Positions 25,354-35,430 of a stretch of DNA of 64,000 nucleotides are shown here, in pieces; the first letter of the stretch is position 1, and each line of letters begins with the position of its first letter. The translations under genes and the position numbers were made by a program. The notes under the pieces were generated by a model, which searched no databases, had not been told where the DNA came from, and saw only the letters and a list, made by a program, of their open reading frames with translations. This DNA is from Clostridiaceae bacterium Marseille-Q4143. Its GTDB lineage: Bacteria; Bacillota; Clostridia; Lachnospirales; Lachnospiraceae. The stretch covers positions 248,001 to 312,000 of the forward strand of contig CP073693.1 of assembly GCA_018228645.1 (NCBI GenBank), given 5' to 3'.

Positions 25354-26124
25354 TTATTTTTCGCGAACCGCATCCTTCATGCTTTTTACAAACTCTGCCA
25401 CATGGGAAGGCGCCTCTTTGCCGTATTTTTCCACCAATTTGACAATTGCAGAACCAACAATGACACCATCTGATTTTTCGGCCATATTCGCTGCCTGCTC
25501 CTGGTTGGAGATACCAAAACCAATGGCAGCCGGTAAGGCTTCTTTTACCAGATTTACCATGGCTCCTACATCGGTAGTGATGACGTTTCGCATACCAGTG
25601 ACTCCCAGCGAGGAGACGCAGTAAACAAAGCCCTCCGCTTCTTTGGCAATCATGGCAATGCGCTCATGGGAAGTAGGCGCAATGAGGGAGATGAGATCCA
25701 TACCCTGCTCACGGAATGCCGGAGCAAATTCTTCTTTTTCTTCAAAGGGTACATCCGGCAGGATGAGACCATCCATCCCCACTTCCGCTGCCCGCTTTGC
25801 GAACCGCTCGATGCCATAAGAGTACACGACATTTGCATAGGTCATAAATACCATGGGAACGGTCACTTCTTTTCGAAGTTCTGCTACCATATCAAAGATT
25901 TTATCGGTGGTCACGCCGCCTTTCAAGGCACGTAAGTTTGCTCCCTGGATCACCGGTCCTTCTGCCGTCGGATCCGAAAATGGAATTCCAAGTTCCACAA
26001 GATCAGCTCCGTTATCCACCATGACTTTTACAATTTCCTTCGTTGTCCCCAAATCCGGATCTCCGCAGGTGATAAACGGGATAAATGCTTTTCCGTTCTG
26101 AAATGCTTCTTTGATTCTACTCAT
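25354..26124 (-). CDS. trpA: Tryptophan synthase alpha subunit
   Basis: Cleaves indole-3-glycerol phosphate to indole, which passes to TrpB. The 256-residue TIM barrel shows [15 protein letters not shown], the catalytic Glu in [19 protein letters not shown] with the second catalytic Asp, and late barrel segments SSLGVTGMR and GFGISN. The ATG at 26124 overlaps the trpB stop by 8 bp. Last gene of the trp operon. Confidence 0.96.
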   Translation of the reverse strand: MSRIKEAFQNGKAFIPFITCGDPDLGTTKEIVKVMVDNGADLVELGIPFSDPTAEGPVIQGANLRALKGGVTTDKIFDMVAELRKEVTVPMVFMTYANVVYSYGIERFAKRAAEVGMDGLILPDVPFEEKEEFAPAFREQGMDLISLIAPTSHERIAMIAKEAEGFVYCVSSLGVTGMRNVITTDVGAMVNLVKEALPAAIGFGISNQEQAANMAEKSDGVIVGSAIVKLVEKYGKEAPSHVAEFVKSMKDAVREK

Positions 26125-27313
26125 GGATATCCTCCCCTCTGTAACGGGCAATGGCCGCACAGTCTTTGTCTCCTCTTCCGGAAATAGTAATGACCATCAC
26201 CTGGTCTTTGTCCATCTTCGGTGCCAGCTCTCTTGCATAGGCAACTGCATGGGCACTTTCAATGGCCGGAATAATCCCTTCCATTCTGCTTAAATATTCA
26301 AAGGCATCCACTGCCTGATCGTCGGTGATGGCTACGTATTCTGCTCTTCCTGTGTCATGAAGCCATGCATGTTCCGGTCCGATACCCGGATAATCAAGTC
26401 CCGCTGAAATGGAATATACCGGTGCAATCTGTCCGTATTTGTCCTGACAGAAATAGGATTTCATACCGTGGAAAATACCGAGTTTTCCGGTAGCGATCGT
26501 AGCTGCCGTCTCGAAAGTATCGATTCCCCGGCCTGCTGCCTCGCAGCCAATAAGACGCACATCTTGATCCTCAATAAAATGATAAAAAGTTCCAATCGCA
26601 TTGGAGCCGCCGCCCACACAGGCCAGCACTGCATCCGGAAGTTTTCCTTCTGCTTCCAGACACTGTTCCTTGATTTCTTTGGAAATGACTGCCTGAAAAT
26701 CACGGACAATGGTAGGGAATGGATGAGGTCCCATGACAGACCCAAGCACATAATGGGTATCGGATATCCGGTTGGTCCACTCTCTCATCGTCTCGGATAC
26801 CGCATCTTTTAAGGTTCCCGTTCCTGAGGATACCGGGTGTACTTTGGCACCCAGCAGCCGCATTTTATACACGTTCAGTGCCTGGCGCTCCGTGTCTTCT
26901 TTCCCCATGAACACTTCGCATTCCATGCCCATGAGGGCTGCTGCTGTGGCGGTTGCCACACCGTGCTGTCCTGCTCCGGTCTCTGCAATGACTCTGGTCT
27001 TGCCCATTTTCTTTGCCAGCAGCACCTGTCCCAGTACGTTGTTGATCTTGTGGGCGCCGGTGTGATTGAGATCCTCCCTCTTTAAATAAATCTTCGCGCC
27101 GCCCAGATCTTCCGTCATTTTCTTTGCATAGTAAAGTCTTGACGGTCTGCCTGCATAGTTATTTAAAAGATCGTTAAGCTCTGCCTGAAACTGCGGATCC
27201 TCTTTATAATGATTATAGGCTTCTTCCAGCTCAATGACTGCATTCATGAGGGTTTCGGGGATATACTGTCCGCCGTGAATTCCAAAACGTCCTCTGGGTG
27301 TATTCTTTTCCAT
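26117..27313 (-). CDS. trpB: Tryptophan synthase beta subunit
   Basis: PLP enzyme that condenses indole with serine. The 398 residues contain the PLP lysine in [13 protein letters not shown], the [12 protein letters not shown] segment, the phosphate-cradle GGGSNAIG and [13 protein letters not shown] [15 protein letters not shown] motif that defines TrpB1. It follows trpF with a single base between genes, and ends overlapping trpA. Confidence 0.97.
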   Translation of the reverse strand: MEKNTPRGRFGIHGGQYIPETLMNAVIELEEAYNHYKEDPQFQAELNDLLNNYAGRPSRLYYAKKMTEDLGGAKIYLKREDLNHTGAHKINNVLGQVLLAKKMGKTRVIAETGAGQHGVATATAAALMGMECEVFMGKEDTERQALNVYKMRLLGAKVHPVSSGTGTLKDAVSETMREWTNRISDTHYVLGSVMGPHPFPTIVRDFQAVISKEIKEQCLEAEGKLPDAVLACVGGGSNAIGTFYHFIEDQDVRLIGCEAAGRGIDTFETAATIATGKLGIFHGMKSYFCQDKYGQIAPVYSISAGLDYPGIGPEHAWLHDTGRAEYVAITDDQAVDAFEYLSRMEGIIPAIESAHAVAYARELAPKMDKDQVMVITISGRGDKDCAAIARYRGEDIHE

Positions 27314-27314
27314 C

Positions 27315-27929
27315 TTATCTGCTCCTTATGATTTCTATGATATCCCGGATTTTGCCAAAATCCTTTTCTTTCTCTGTCTCTACACCGGAACTTACATCCA
27401 CTCCCCAGGGAGCAAATCGTTCCAGTGCTTCTTCTATATTTTCCGCCCGTAATCCCCCTGCCAGAAGATAGGGTCTTGCGGGAACCTGTTCTCTTAAAAG
27501 CTGCCAGTCAAAGCAGCTGCCGGTGCCGTAACCATTATCAAGAAGGATTCGGTCTGCCCCACTGCTCTGGGCCTTCTCCAGCGTTTTCGTATCCCGGATT
27601 TTAAAGGCTTTCCATATCTCGACTTTCGGTGCCAGTACCCGAAGTTTCCGGATGTCTTCTTCGGTCTCCGCTCCGTGAAGCTGTGCGATCTCAATCAGTC
27701 CTTCTTCTATATAAGAAGCGACCTCCTCCATGGGAACATTGACAAAGACGCCCACCGCCGGGATCTTATGGCTCAGTTTTTCCCGCAGCCGCTTCATCAT
27801 TTCTCTGTCCACATAACGGTGACTGGGTGGATAAAAGACAAACCCTGCATAATCCGGTCGTGCAGTATTTACATAATCCATATGCTGTTCCCGGTATAAT
27901 CCGCAGATCTTAATCCTGGTTCTGCTCAT
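27315..27929 (-). CDS. trpF: Phosphoribosylanthranilate isomerase
   Basis: Amadori isomerase producing CdRP. The 204-residue (beta/alpha)8 protein has the N-terminal KICGLYR with the catalytic Cys, then [35 protein letters not shown] with the catalytic Asp, and LAGGL near the C-terminus, ending [10 protein letters not shown]. It overlaps the 3' end of trpC by 20 bp. Confidence 0.96.
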   Translation of the reverse strand: MSRTRIKICGLYREQHMDYVNTARPDYAGFVFYPPSHRYVDREMMKRLREKLSHKIPAVGVFVNVPMEEVASYIEEGLIEIAQLHGAETEEDIRKLRVLAPKVEIWKAFKIRDTKTLEKAQSSGADRILLDNGYGTGSCFDWQLLREQVPARPYLLAGGLRAENIEEALERFAPWGVDVSSGVETEKEKDFGKIRDIIEIIRSR

Positions 27930-28707
27930 CTGCTGCCTCCCGGAACCGTGCCAGTTCTGTCTGCTTATCTGCTGCCCTCATAAGCGCTTCTCCTACCAGT
28001 ACCGCATCTGCCCCGATGGCGGAAAGGGCTCCCACATCCGATGCATCTTTCACCCCGGATTCTGCCACGAAGACAGCTTCCTCCGGAATCAGGGAACGAA
28101 GTTTTGCGGAATTGAAAAAATCTACGGTAAAATTCTTCAGGTTCCGGTTATTAACGCCGATGACTCTCGCTCCCGCCTCCACTGCCGATGCAATCTCCGC
28201 CTCGTCATGGGTCTCCACCAGTGCCGTCAGCCCCAGTTTCTCGCAGATGGCCAAGTATTCCTTCAGCTTCTCTGTAGGAAGCAGTGCACAGATCAGAAGC
28301 ACCGCGTCCGCTCCCATAAGTTTTGCCTCATAAATCTGATAGGGATCTACGGTAAAATCCTTCCGAATCATGGGAAGAGAAATCGCCTCCCTGATTTCCC
28401 GGAAAATATCATCGGATCCCAAAAACCACTTTGGCTCCGTAAGTACGGACACACAGTCCGCACCTGCTGCTTCATAGGCTCTGGCAATCTCTGTATAAGG
28501 GAACTCTTCCGCAATCACGCCCTTGGATGGGGATGCTTTCTTTACCTCACAGATAAAAGACATGCCTTTCTTTTTCAAAGCCTTTTCAAACCGGAAATCT
28601 CCTTTGGGAAGATGCTCCGCCTGTGTACGGATTTCTTCCGGTGAAAGTTTCTTTTTGGCCTCCTCTACCCGGTACGCTGCATAGGCAGCCAGTTCGTCTA
28701 ATATCAT
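27910..28707 (-). CDS. trpC: Indole-3-glycerol phosphate synthase
   Basis: Closes the indole ring from CdRP. The 265 residues contain FICEVKKASPSKGVI with the catalytic Lys, VLTEPKWFLGS, PMIRKDFTVDPYQIYEAKLMGADAVLLI, LVETHDEAE, GVNNRNLKNFTVD and VAESGV, all family signatures. Starts 11 bp after trpD. Confidence 0.97.
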   Translation of the reverse strand: MILDELAAYAAYRVEEAKKKLSPEEIRTQAEHLPKGDFRFEKALKKKGMSFICEVKKASPSKGVIAEEFPYTEIARAYEAAGADCVSVLTEPKWFLGSDDIFREIREAISLPMIRKDFTVDPYQIYEAKLMGADAVLLICALLPTEKLKEYLAICEKLGLTALVETHDEAEIASAVEAGARVIGVNNRNLKNFTVDFFNSAKLRSLIPEEAVFVAESGVKDASDVGALSAIGADAVLVGEALMRAADKQTELARFREAADEQNQD

Positions 28708-28718
28708 CTTGCAGCTCC

Positions 28719-29726
28719 TTATTTGTTGGATTCTTTTATAAAATCTTCCAGTTTCTGTTTTACCTGGCCGCCGTCAATGAGGGATACGGCCAGTTCCACA
28801 CCCTCCCGGAAGGTATCTGCCTTACCGCCGATGTAGAGGCCTGCACCTGCATTTAAGAGAACAGCATTTCGTTTGGCTCCCTGCTCTCCGTTTAAAATAT
28901 CCCGGGTAATCTGTGCATTTTCCTGTGGAGTGCCGCCCTTCAATGCATCCCTGGTTGCAGTCTTCATACCGAAATCTTCCGGCTGAATCACATAGGTACG
29001 GTATGTACCATCCTGAAATTCACAGATGGAAGTCGGCGCACAGGCGGAAATCTCATCCAGCTTATCCTGTCCATAGACGACCATACCTTTTTTCACACCC
29101 AGCTGGCACAGTACTTTTGCCATAGGCTCCAGCAGTGCTTCGGAATAAACCCCCAATACCTGCAGATTGGCGTGTCCCGGATTGGTCAGCGGTCCTAATA
29201 GATTAAAGACCGTCCGCACCCCCAGCTCTTTTCTCACCGGTCCTACGTATTTCATGGAGGTATGGTATTTCTGTGCGAAGAAGAAACAAATGCCTATTTT
29301 TTTCAAAAGCTCCACGCATTTCTCCGGGGAAAGATCGATATTGACTCCCAGCGCTTCCAGACAGTCTGCCGCACCGCTTTTGGAGGATGCCGCCCGATTG
29401 CCATGCTTTGCCACCGGGATTCCGCCTGCGGCAATGACCAGAGAAGCGGTAGTGGAAATATTGAAGGATCCGGCGCCATCTCCACCGGTTCCCACAATTT
29501 CCAGAAGATCTCCATCATACTCTACCGGAAGTGCATGATCTCTCATGGCAGCCGCACATGCGCTGATCTCTTCAATGGTCTCTCCTTTCGCGGACAAAGC
29601 TGCTAAGAATGCAGCGGTCTGTACCTGGGAGGTCTCTCCGTTCATAATCTCGTTTACGACTGCGTTGGCCTGTTCATAGGTCAGATTATTATGGTCAATG
29701 AGTGCTGCAGTTGCTTCTTTGATCAT
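28719..29726 (-). CDS. trpD: Anthranilate phosphoribosyltransferase
   Basis: Transfers phosphoribose from PRPP to anthranilate. The 335 residues show the PRPP glycine loop [35 protein letters not shown], the FLFAQKYH-like [22 protein letters not shown] stretch and [10 protein letters not shown]. The ATG at 29726 overlaps the trpG stop by 4 bp; a longer frame to 29747 adds 7 residues without a ribosome site. Confidence 0.96.
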   Translation of the reverse strand: MIKEATAALIDHNNLTYEQANAVVNEIMNGETSQVQTAAFLAALSAKGETIEEISACAAAMRDHALPVEYDGDLLEIVGTGGDGAGSFNISTTASLVIAAGGIPVAKHGNRAASSKSGAADCLEALGVNIDLSPEKCVELLKKIGICFFFAQKYHTSMKYVGPVRKELGVRTVFNLLGPLTNPGHANLQVLGVYSEALLEPMAKVLCQLGVKKGMVVYGQDKLDEISACAPTSICEFQDGTYRTYVIQPEDFGMKTATRDALKGGTPQENAQITRDILNGEQGAKRNAVLLNAGAGLYIGGKADTFREGVELAVSLIDGGQVKQKLEDFIKESNK

Positions 29727-30301
29727 TTCTTTAATCCTCCATCGCAAAAATTTTTCAGTATTTCATATCCGTCCGGTGTCAGAATGGATTCCGGATGAAA
29801 CTGGACGCCGTAGATGGGATAATCCCGATGCATGACTCCCATGATCTCGCCATCTTCGGTCTCCGCCGTGATTTTCAGTTCTTCCGGCATGGTCTCCCGA
29901 ACCGCTGCCAGGGAATGATATCTGGCTGCCGGAATGATCTTTTTCATCCCTTTAAAAATGGGACAGTCTGTATCCAGCGTCACCATGGATTGCTTGCCGT
30001 GCATGAGCTGCGACGCATAGGAGACCGTCGCGCCAAAGGCTTCACAGATGGCCTGATGACCAAGGCAGACGCCAAAGATGGGAATCTCTTTTCCCAGTTC
30101 CTTTGCCGCTTCGATGCAGATGCCTGCGTCCTTTGGAAATCCGGGACCCGGTGATAAAATGATACGCTCCGGCTTTAACGCCCGGATCTCATCTATCGTC
30201 ATCTGATCATTTCTTACCACTTTGATATCCGGGTTAATGGAACCGATGAGCTGATACAGGTTATAGGAAAAGCTGTCGTAATTATCAATGAGTAAAATCA
30301 T
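29723..30301 (-). CDS. trpG: Anthranilate synthase component II (glutamine amidotransferase)
   Basis: Class I amidotransferase of 192 residues supplying ammonia to TrpE. The sequence starts [19 protein letters not shown], has the oxyanion region SPGPGFP, the nucleophile Cys in [10 protein letters not shown] and the His-Glu pair in [13 protein letters not shown] at 30301 overlaps the trpE stop by 4 bp. A separate trpG is present rather than a trpGD fusion. Confidence 0.96.
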   Translation of the reverse strand: MILLIDNYDSFSYNLYQLIGSINPDIKVVRNDQMTIDEIRALKPERIILSPGPGFPKDAGICIEAAKELGKEIPIFGVCLGHQAICEAFGATVSYASQLMHGKQSMVTLDTDCPIFKGMKKIIPAARYHSLAAVRETMPEELKITAETEDGEIMGVMHRDYPIYGVQFHPESILTPDGYEILKNFCDGGLKK

Positions 30302-31776
30302 AAGTCCATGTCCTCCTGTGCCATCTCCAATGCTCTTCTCACGGCTTTTGCCTTGTTGATACACTCTTCATACTCTTTTTCCGGAACACTGTCCGCCACG
30401 ATGCCGGCTCCACTTCGCACGAAAACTTTTCCATTTTTCTTATAAGCCAGCCGGATGGCGATGCAGGTGTCCAGGTTTCCGGTGAAATCAATGTATCCCA
30501 CGGCTCCCCCATAGATACCTCTCTTATTGTCTTCCAGTTCATTGATGATCTCACATGCCCGGATCTTCGGTGCCCCGGAAAGGGTCCCTGCAGGAAGGAT
30601 GGCGTCCACAGCATCTGCTGCATCCAAGTCTTCCCGGATGGTGCCTGCCACTGTAGAACCAATATGCATGACATGGGAGAATCGTTCCATACTCATATAT
30701 TTTTCTACTTTGACAGAACCAAACTCACTGATCTTTCCGATGTCATTTCTTCCCAGATCCACCAGCATATTGTGCTCTGCCCGCTCTTTTTCATCTGCCA
30801 GCAGCTCTTCTTCCAGTTTTTGATCTTCCTCCTCGGTGGCTCCTCTCGGCCGGGTGCCCGCCAACGGAAAGGTATGAAGAGTCCGGTTCTCCAGCTTCAC
30901 CAGTGTCTCCGGGGAAGCTCCGGCAATTTCCATATCGTCACTGGAGAAATAAAACATATAGGGGGAAGGATTCAGTGTTCTTAAGACCCGGTATGTATTG
31001 AGAAGGCTTCCTTCATAGTCAGCTTCCAGCCGGTTTGACAGTACCACCTGAAAAATATCCCCCTCACGGATGTAGTGCTTGGCTTTCTCCACCATGCTGC
31101 AATACCGCTCTTTGTCGAACAGTGCCCGGAAATCGGAAGTGCAGCGCCCCGGTTCCAGAGGAGCCATCTCCCCATCGGATAGGAGCCGTCTCATGGTCTC
31201 CAGTTCCACCTCTGCCTTGTGATACTCTGTCTCCAGATTCTCGCAGCGGATGTTGACAATGAGGATCACTTTCTGCCGGAAGTGATCAAAGGCAATGACC
31301 TTGTCGAACAGCATCAGATCCACGTCTTTAAACCCTTCTTCATCCTTCGCGGTAAGCTTCAGCGCCGGTTCTGCATATTTCATGTAATCGTAGGAGAAAT
31401 ATCCTACCAGTCCGCCGGTGAAGGTCGGCAACCCCTCAATCCTTGGACTTTTGTTTTCTTTTACAATCTGCCGGATGTACTCGCCGGGATGCTTTGCCTC
31501 AAACACCATGGACGTTCCATTTTTAACAGTCAGCCTTCCATCCGTACAGGTTAGCTCCAGCTTCGGGTCATATCCAAGAAATGTGTAGCGTCCCCACTTT
31601 TCATTGTCCTCAATGGATTCCAGCATATAGCAGTGTCTGCTGACCCGTTTCAGTTTTCGTAATACTTCAATGGGAGTATAAAGATCCGAGTACAGCTCCG
31701 TGCTGACCGGAATACATTTGTAAAGGCCTTGCGCCGCCAATACGGAAGCTTCCTGAAAATTCGGTCTGATATTCAT
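30298..31776 (-). CDS. trpE: Anthranilate synthase component I
   Basis: Chorismate-utilising enzyme of 492 residues, first step of tryptophan synthesis. The N-terminal tryptophan-feedback pocket has the LES motif in CYMLESIED; the catalytic domain shows FQVVLSNRLEAD, AGTRPRGATEEED, DLGRNDIGKI, FSHVMHIGSTVAGTI and LPAGTLSGAPKIRACEII. GAAAGGAG precedes the ATG. First structural gene behind the T-box leader, so it is subject both to T-box control and probably to feedback inhibition. Confidence 0.97.
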   Translation of the reverse strand: MNIRPNFQEASVLAAQGLYKCIPVSTELYSDLYTPIEVLRKLKRVSRHCYMLESIEDNEKWGRYTFLGYDPKLELTCTDGRLTVKNGTSMVFEAKHPGEYIRQIVKENKSPRIEGLPTFTGGLVGYFSYDYMKYAEPALKLTAKDEEGFKDVDLMLFDKVIAFDHFRQKVILIVNIRCENLETEYHKAEVELETMRRLLSDGEMAPLEPGRCTSDFRALFDKERYCSMVEKAKHYIREGDIFQVVLSNRLEADYEGSLLNTYRVLRTLNPSPYMFYFSSDDMEIAGASPETLVKLENRTLHTFPLAGTRPRGATEEEDQKLEEELLADEKERAEHNMLVDLGRNDIGKISEFGSVKVEKYMSMERFSHVMHIGSTVAGTIREDLDAADAVDAILPAGTLSGAPKIRACEIINELEDNKRGIYGGAVGYIDFTGNLDTCIAIRLAYKKNGKVFVRSGAGIVADSVPEKEYEECINKAKAVRRALEMAQEDMDL

Positions 31777-31795
31777 GGTGTTCTCCTTTCACACA

Positions 31796-31839
31796 ATAAA
31801 AAAGTCCCTGACAGATCTCTGGTAAAATCTGTCAAGGAC
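31796..31839 (-). terminator. T-box regulated terminator before trpE
   Basis: GTCC-TTGACAGAT on one arm pairs with ATCTGTCAGGGAC on the other, followed by six T. It is the terminator alternative to the T-box antiterminator. Confidence 0.88.
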
Positions 31840-32107
31840 GAGTCATCTACATTTCCCGCGGTGCCACCTTGCTTTGCGGATCTTAAAAAATCTCCGCACT
31901 CTTACGGAATACCAACATATTCCCGGCAACTGACGTATGCCCTCACGTCGCAGAATACTCGGAAATCCATTCCTTTCCCTACGCCCTCGGCGGTCCATTT
32001 GATTATGTGGGTTCGGTCCGGCTCTCAGCTTCCCGGGCTCTCTGTGCGTCCATCATCACCGTTATCTCCGCTTCATCAGTTTAAAGTGATACTTGATTCA
32101 ATTGATT
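31796..32107 (-). ncRNA. Tryptophan T-box riboswitch (trp operon leader)
   Basis: A leader of about 310 nt on the minus strand. The T-box sequence AAGGTGGCACCGCG lies at 31857-31870, ahead of the terminator at 31796-31839. The stem I region carries the specifier TGG at 31995-31997 within AAATGGACC, matching tRNA-Trp. Uncharged tRNA-Trp pairs with specifier and T-box and stabilises the antiterminator, so the trp genes are read when tryptophan is short. No leader peptide with Trp codons is needed. Identity is clear from T-box, terminator, specifier and position upstream of trpE. Confidence 0.92.
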
Positions 32108-32113
32108 TTTTAC

Positions 32114-32142
32114 ATATTAGCAAATCTGATGCTTACTGTCAA
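32114..32142 (-). promoter_or_regulatory. Promoter of the trp operon
   Basis: Minus-strand consensus TTGACA (32137-32142), 17-bp spacer, TAATAT (32114-32119); transcription should start near 32107, at the 5' end of the T-box. Confidence 0.8.
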
Positions 32143-32176
32143 GAGAAATTGATTCATTCCATAGTCACTTAGTATG

Positions 32177-32208
32177 AAAAAAGTGCAGTCATTTCTGACT
32201 GCACTTGA
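32177..32208 (-). terminator. Intrinsic terminator of the aminopeptidase/dnaJ unit
   Basis: An 11-bp perfect stem: AAGTGCAGTCA and TGACTGCACTT with a 4-nt loop (32181-32206), followed on the minus strand by a T run. It separates the upstream peptidase genes from the trp promoter. Confidence 0.85.
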
Positions 32209-32218
32209 AAAATTATAT

Positions 32219-34009
32219 TTAGATTGCTCTCGTCGCATGAGCCAGCCATTCCTGCTCTTCCTTCGGAAGATGGGGCGCGATTGCCTCATAGACGGTGTGA
32301 TGATATTCATTGAGCCATGTGCGCTCCTGTTCGGTCATCCGGGCAGGATCGACTGCATCCAGATCCCACGGAATCAGGGTCAGGATCTCGAACTCCAGAA
32401 ACTGACCGTACTCATTCTTCGGTCCTTCCACACAGAGAAGTTCATTTTCCAGACGGATACCGTACTTTCCTTCCAGATAAATACCCGGTTCGTCGGTAGT
32501 TACCATACCCGGCTCCAGTTCTGCCGCATTGGCTCCCTCCGGAAGTTTCCAGCGGAATGTGTTAGGTCCTTCATGAACGTTAAGCAAATATCCGACGCCA
32601 TGACCGGTGCCGTGCTTATAATCCATCCCGATCTGCCACAGCGGTGTCCGGCAGATCACATCCAGATTATAACCAGAGCATCCTTTCAGAAATCTGGCAT
32701 GGGACAGATTCAGATTACCTCTTAACACTGCCGTATACATCTTCTTCTGCTCATCCGTCAGCGGTCCCATGGCAAAGGTACGGGTGGTATCGGTGGTGCC
32801 ATCCAGATAATGTCCGCCTGCATCCACCAGGAAGAAGCTCTCCGGCTTCAGCTCCACATCGGATTCCTCTGTCGCAGAATAGTGAACGATTGCCCCATGC
32901 TCACCGTATCCACAGATCGGTGAGAAGCTTAATTCCACCAGATCTTTCTGCTCACTTCTTAAAGCGGCCAGATGTTCAGCTGCGGAGATCTCTGTGATCT
33001 TCTCCTTGCCAACTTTCGTCTTCAGCCAATACATGAAACGTGTAAATGCCACACCTTCCTTTAAATGGGACTGATGAAGATTCTTCTGCTCCGTCTCATT
33101 TTTCACAGCCTTCATAAGCTCCGTCGGATTCGGACAGTTCAGAACCTCCGCTTCCTCCGGAATGCTGGTGAGCAGACGGTAGTTCACATTTCCCTGATCC
33201 AACAGTACTTTACTGCCGGCCGGAACTTTTTTGAGATCCCCATAGATCTCATCATATCCTTTGATGGCAATACCAAAGTCTGCCACATAATTTCTGATTT
33301 TCTCGGTAATGACGGACGGACGCACATACCAGGTGCATTCTTTCTTCGTCACGGTCAGGAAGGATAATACAACCGGAACGCAGGGAATGTCCCCGCCGCG
33401 GATGTTGAGGAGCCATGCAATATCGCACAAAGATGCCAGCACATGAAGATCGGCTTCTTTCTCTTCCATGGCTTTCCGTACACGAGCCAGTTTCTTATCA
33501 GTAGTCTCTCCACTCCATTTTTCTTCCAGCACAAAGAGATCTGCATCTGGTACTTCCGGGCGGTCCGCCCAGATCTCCCCGATCAGGTCTTCTTCTGTGA
33601 AAAGAGAAGCTCCATTTTCTTCTGCTGCCTTTGCAAATGCCAGGGCACGGGATGCACCCATGACTCTTCCGTCAAATCCCAGCTTCTCGCCTTTTTCCAG
33701 GTGTTCCTGTATATATTCTTCTACGGTCGGCACGCCCGGCTCTCCCATACGGAACAGGCGGATCCCCGTCCCCTGAAGCTGTGCCTCTGCCTGCAGGAAA
33801 TACCGTCCGTCAGTCCACAGCCCCGCATCATCCTGTGCAATCACTGCCGTACCGGCAGATCCGGTAAAACCGGTGATAAAGGCTCTTGCCCGGAAATGCT
33901 CACTGACATACTCCGACTCATGGCAGTCTGTGGACGGCACCACATACATTGCCACGCCGGATGCTTTCATTTTCTCTCTTAATGCCTGTACACGCTCTTT
34001 GACCGTCAT
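32219..34009 (-). CDS. Xaa-Pro aminopeptidase (M24B family)
   Basis: A 596-residue metallopeptidase of the eukaryote-like aminopeptidase P group: two creatinase N-terminal domains (about 5-300) and a pita-bread catalytic domain (about 310-540) plus a C-terminal extension. Two-metal ligands are visible in VDAGGHYLDGTTDTTRTFAMG (Asp, Asp), GTGHGVGYLLNVHEGP (His), TDEPGIYLEGKYGIRLEN (Glu) and the final Glu in the ENELL region. It removes N-terminal residues before proline and is cytosolic. The ATG is 5 bp after the M18 peptidase stop, so the two peptidases are cotranscribed, probably also with dnaJ upstream. Confidence 0.93.
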   Translation of the reverse strand: MTVKERVQALREKMKASGVAMYVVPSTDCHESEYVSEHFRARAFITGFTGSAGTAVIAQDDAGLWTDGRYFLQAEAQLQGTGIRLFRMGEPGVPTVEEYIQEHLEKGEKLGFDGRVMGASRALAFAKAAEENGASLFTEEDLIGEIWADRPEVPDADLFVLEEKWSGETTDKKLARVRKAMEEKEADLHVLASLCDIAWLLNIRGGDIPCVPVVLSFLTVTKKECTWYVRPSVITEKIRNYVADFGIAIKGYDEIYGDLKKVPAGSKVLLDQGNVNYRLLTSIPEEAEVLNCPNPTELMKAVKNETEQKNLHQSHLKEGVAFTRFMYWLKTKVGKEKITEISAAEHLAALRSEQKDLVELSFSPICGYGEHGAIVHYSATEESDVELKPESFFLVDAGGHYLDGTTDTTRTFAMGPLTDEQKKMYTAVLRGNLNLSHARFLKGCSGYNLDVICRTPLWQIGMDYKHGTGHGVGYLLNVHEGPNTFRWKLPEGANAAELEPGMVTTDEPGIYLEGKYGIRLENELLCVEGPKNEYGQFLEFEILTLIPWDLDAVDPARMTEQERTWLNEYHHTVYEAIAPHLPKEEQEWLAHATRAI

Positions 34010-34014
34010 ATGCT

Positions 34015-35421
34015 TTACCTCTCCCAGTCCGCTTTCTGGAATGCCTTATATCCTTTGTATGCCTCATAAATATCTGCTTTGCTGGAGATCTCCCACGGAC
34101 TGTGCATGCTCAGAAGAGCCACGCCGCTGTCAATGACATCCATACCGTAGTTGGCAGTAATATAGGCGATAGTTCCTCCGCCGCCCTGATCCACTTTTCC
34201 AAGCTCCGCAGTCTGCCAGCAGACATTACTGTCGTCCATCACTTTCCGCAGTTCGCCGATATATTCTGCGCAGGCATCGTTGGAACCGGATTTTCCTCTG
34301 GAACCAGTATATTTGTTGAATACCATACCTCTTCCCAGGTAAGCGATATTTTTCTTTTCAAATGCAGACGCATAGTTCGGATCAAATGCCGCACTTACAT
34401 CAGAAGACAGCATATGAGAATGCTGCAGACACCTTCTCAGTGCCAGATCGGAATACTGTCCGGTCAGATTCAGTACCTCTGCCACTACATTTTCAAAATA
34501 ACGGGACTGCATACCGGTCGCTCCCATGCTGCCAATCTCTTCTTTATCAGTCAGAAGACATACAGCCGTATGAGTTGGATGATCTGCCTCCAGCTGTGCC
34601 AGGAGAGACGTGAACGCACAGATTCTGTCGTCCTGTCCGTATCCGAGGATCATACTGCGATCCAGTCCAAAATCTCTGGCCGGACCTGCCGGAACTGCTT
34701 CCAGCTCTGCAGAGAGAAAATCCTCTTCTTCCATGCCGTATTCTTTCTTCAGATACTCCAGCAGCGTCTTTTTGATAAGTTCTTTCTTCTCCTCATCTTT
34801 TTCTTCCGGATCTTTCCACGGACGGCTTCCGACGATGATGTTAAGGTTCTCACCTTCTACCACAACAGCCGCTTTCTTCTGCATCTGCTCACCGGACAGA
34901 TGAATCAGAAGATCAGAAATTCCAAGAACCGGATCTTCTGCCTTCTCGCCAATGGCAAGTTCAATGACAGTTCCGTCTTTCTTTACCACTACACCATGGA
35001 GTGCCAGCGGAATGGATGCCCACTGATATTTCTTGATGCCACCATAGTAATGGGTATCCAGAAGTGCCATCTCTCCATCCTCGTATAACGGATTCTGTTT
35101 CAGATCCAGACGCGGGGAATCAATATGGGCGCCCAGAATATTCATACCTTTCTCCATTGGCTCTGTACCGATCTCGAAAAGTACCACCAGTTTTTTCTTG
35201 TGTACAGCATATATTTTGTCTCCGGCCTTCAGCTGCCTGCCAGATGCAACTGCTTCCTCCAGAGAAATATAGCCGTGTTCCTTTGCCATTTCTACCGTCA
35301 GCTGCGCACACTCACGCTCCGTCTTTCCTTCGGAGATAAATCTGCGATACTGCTCTGTTACCTGTTCTAATTCTTTCATGGCATTTTCATCGTAGGTATT
35401 CCATGCGTTTTTGCGTTCCAT
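34015..35421 (-). CDS. M18-family aminopeptidase
   Basis: A 468-residue zinc aminopeptidase (aspartyl aminopeptidase/aminopeptidase I family). Metal and catalytic residues appear in GAHIDSPRLDLKQNPL (His, Asp), LLTDKEEIGSMGATGMQS (Asp, Glu, Glu), SSDVSAAFDPNY (Asp) and VALLSMHSPWEISSKAD (His). It carries out general cytosolic peptide trimming. It starts 9 bp after dnaJ and precedes the M24 peptidase gene by 5 bp. Confidence 0.93.
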   Translation of the reverse strand: MERKNAWNTYDENAMKELEQVTEQYRRFISEGKTERECAQLTVEMAKEHGYISLEEAVASGRQLKAGDKIYAVHKKKLVVLFEIGTEPMEKGMNILGAHIDSPRLDLKQNPLYEDGEMALLDTHYYGGIKKYQWASIPLALHGVVVKKDGTVIELAIGEKAEDPVLGISDLLIHLSGEQMQKKAAVVVEGENLNIIVGSRPWKDPEEKDEEKKELIKKTLLEYLKKEYGMEEEDFLSAELEAVPAGPARDFGLDRSMILGYGQDDRICAFTSLLAQLEADHPTHTAVCLLTDKEEIGSMGATGMQSRYFENVVAEVLNLTGQYSDLALRRCLQHSHMLSSDVSAAFDPNYASAFEKKNIAYLGRGMVFNKYTGSRGKSGSNDACAEYIGELRKVMDDSNVCWQTAELGKVDQGGGGTIAYITANYGMDVIDSGVALLSMHSPWEISSKADIYEAYKGYKAFQKADWER

Positions 35422-35430
35422 AACTTCTCC

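Noticed and set aside
31796..32107. A trp leader peptide attenuator
   Set aside because: T-box sequence, specifier and terminator explain the region; no short frame with tandem Trp codons and ribosome site was found.
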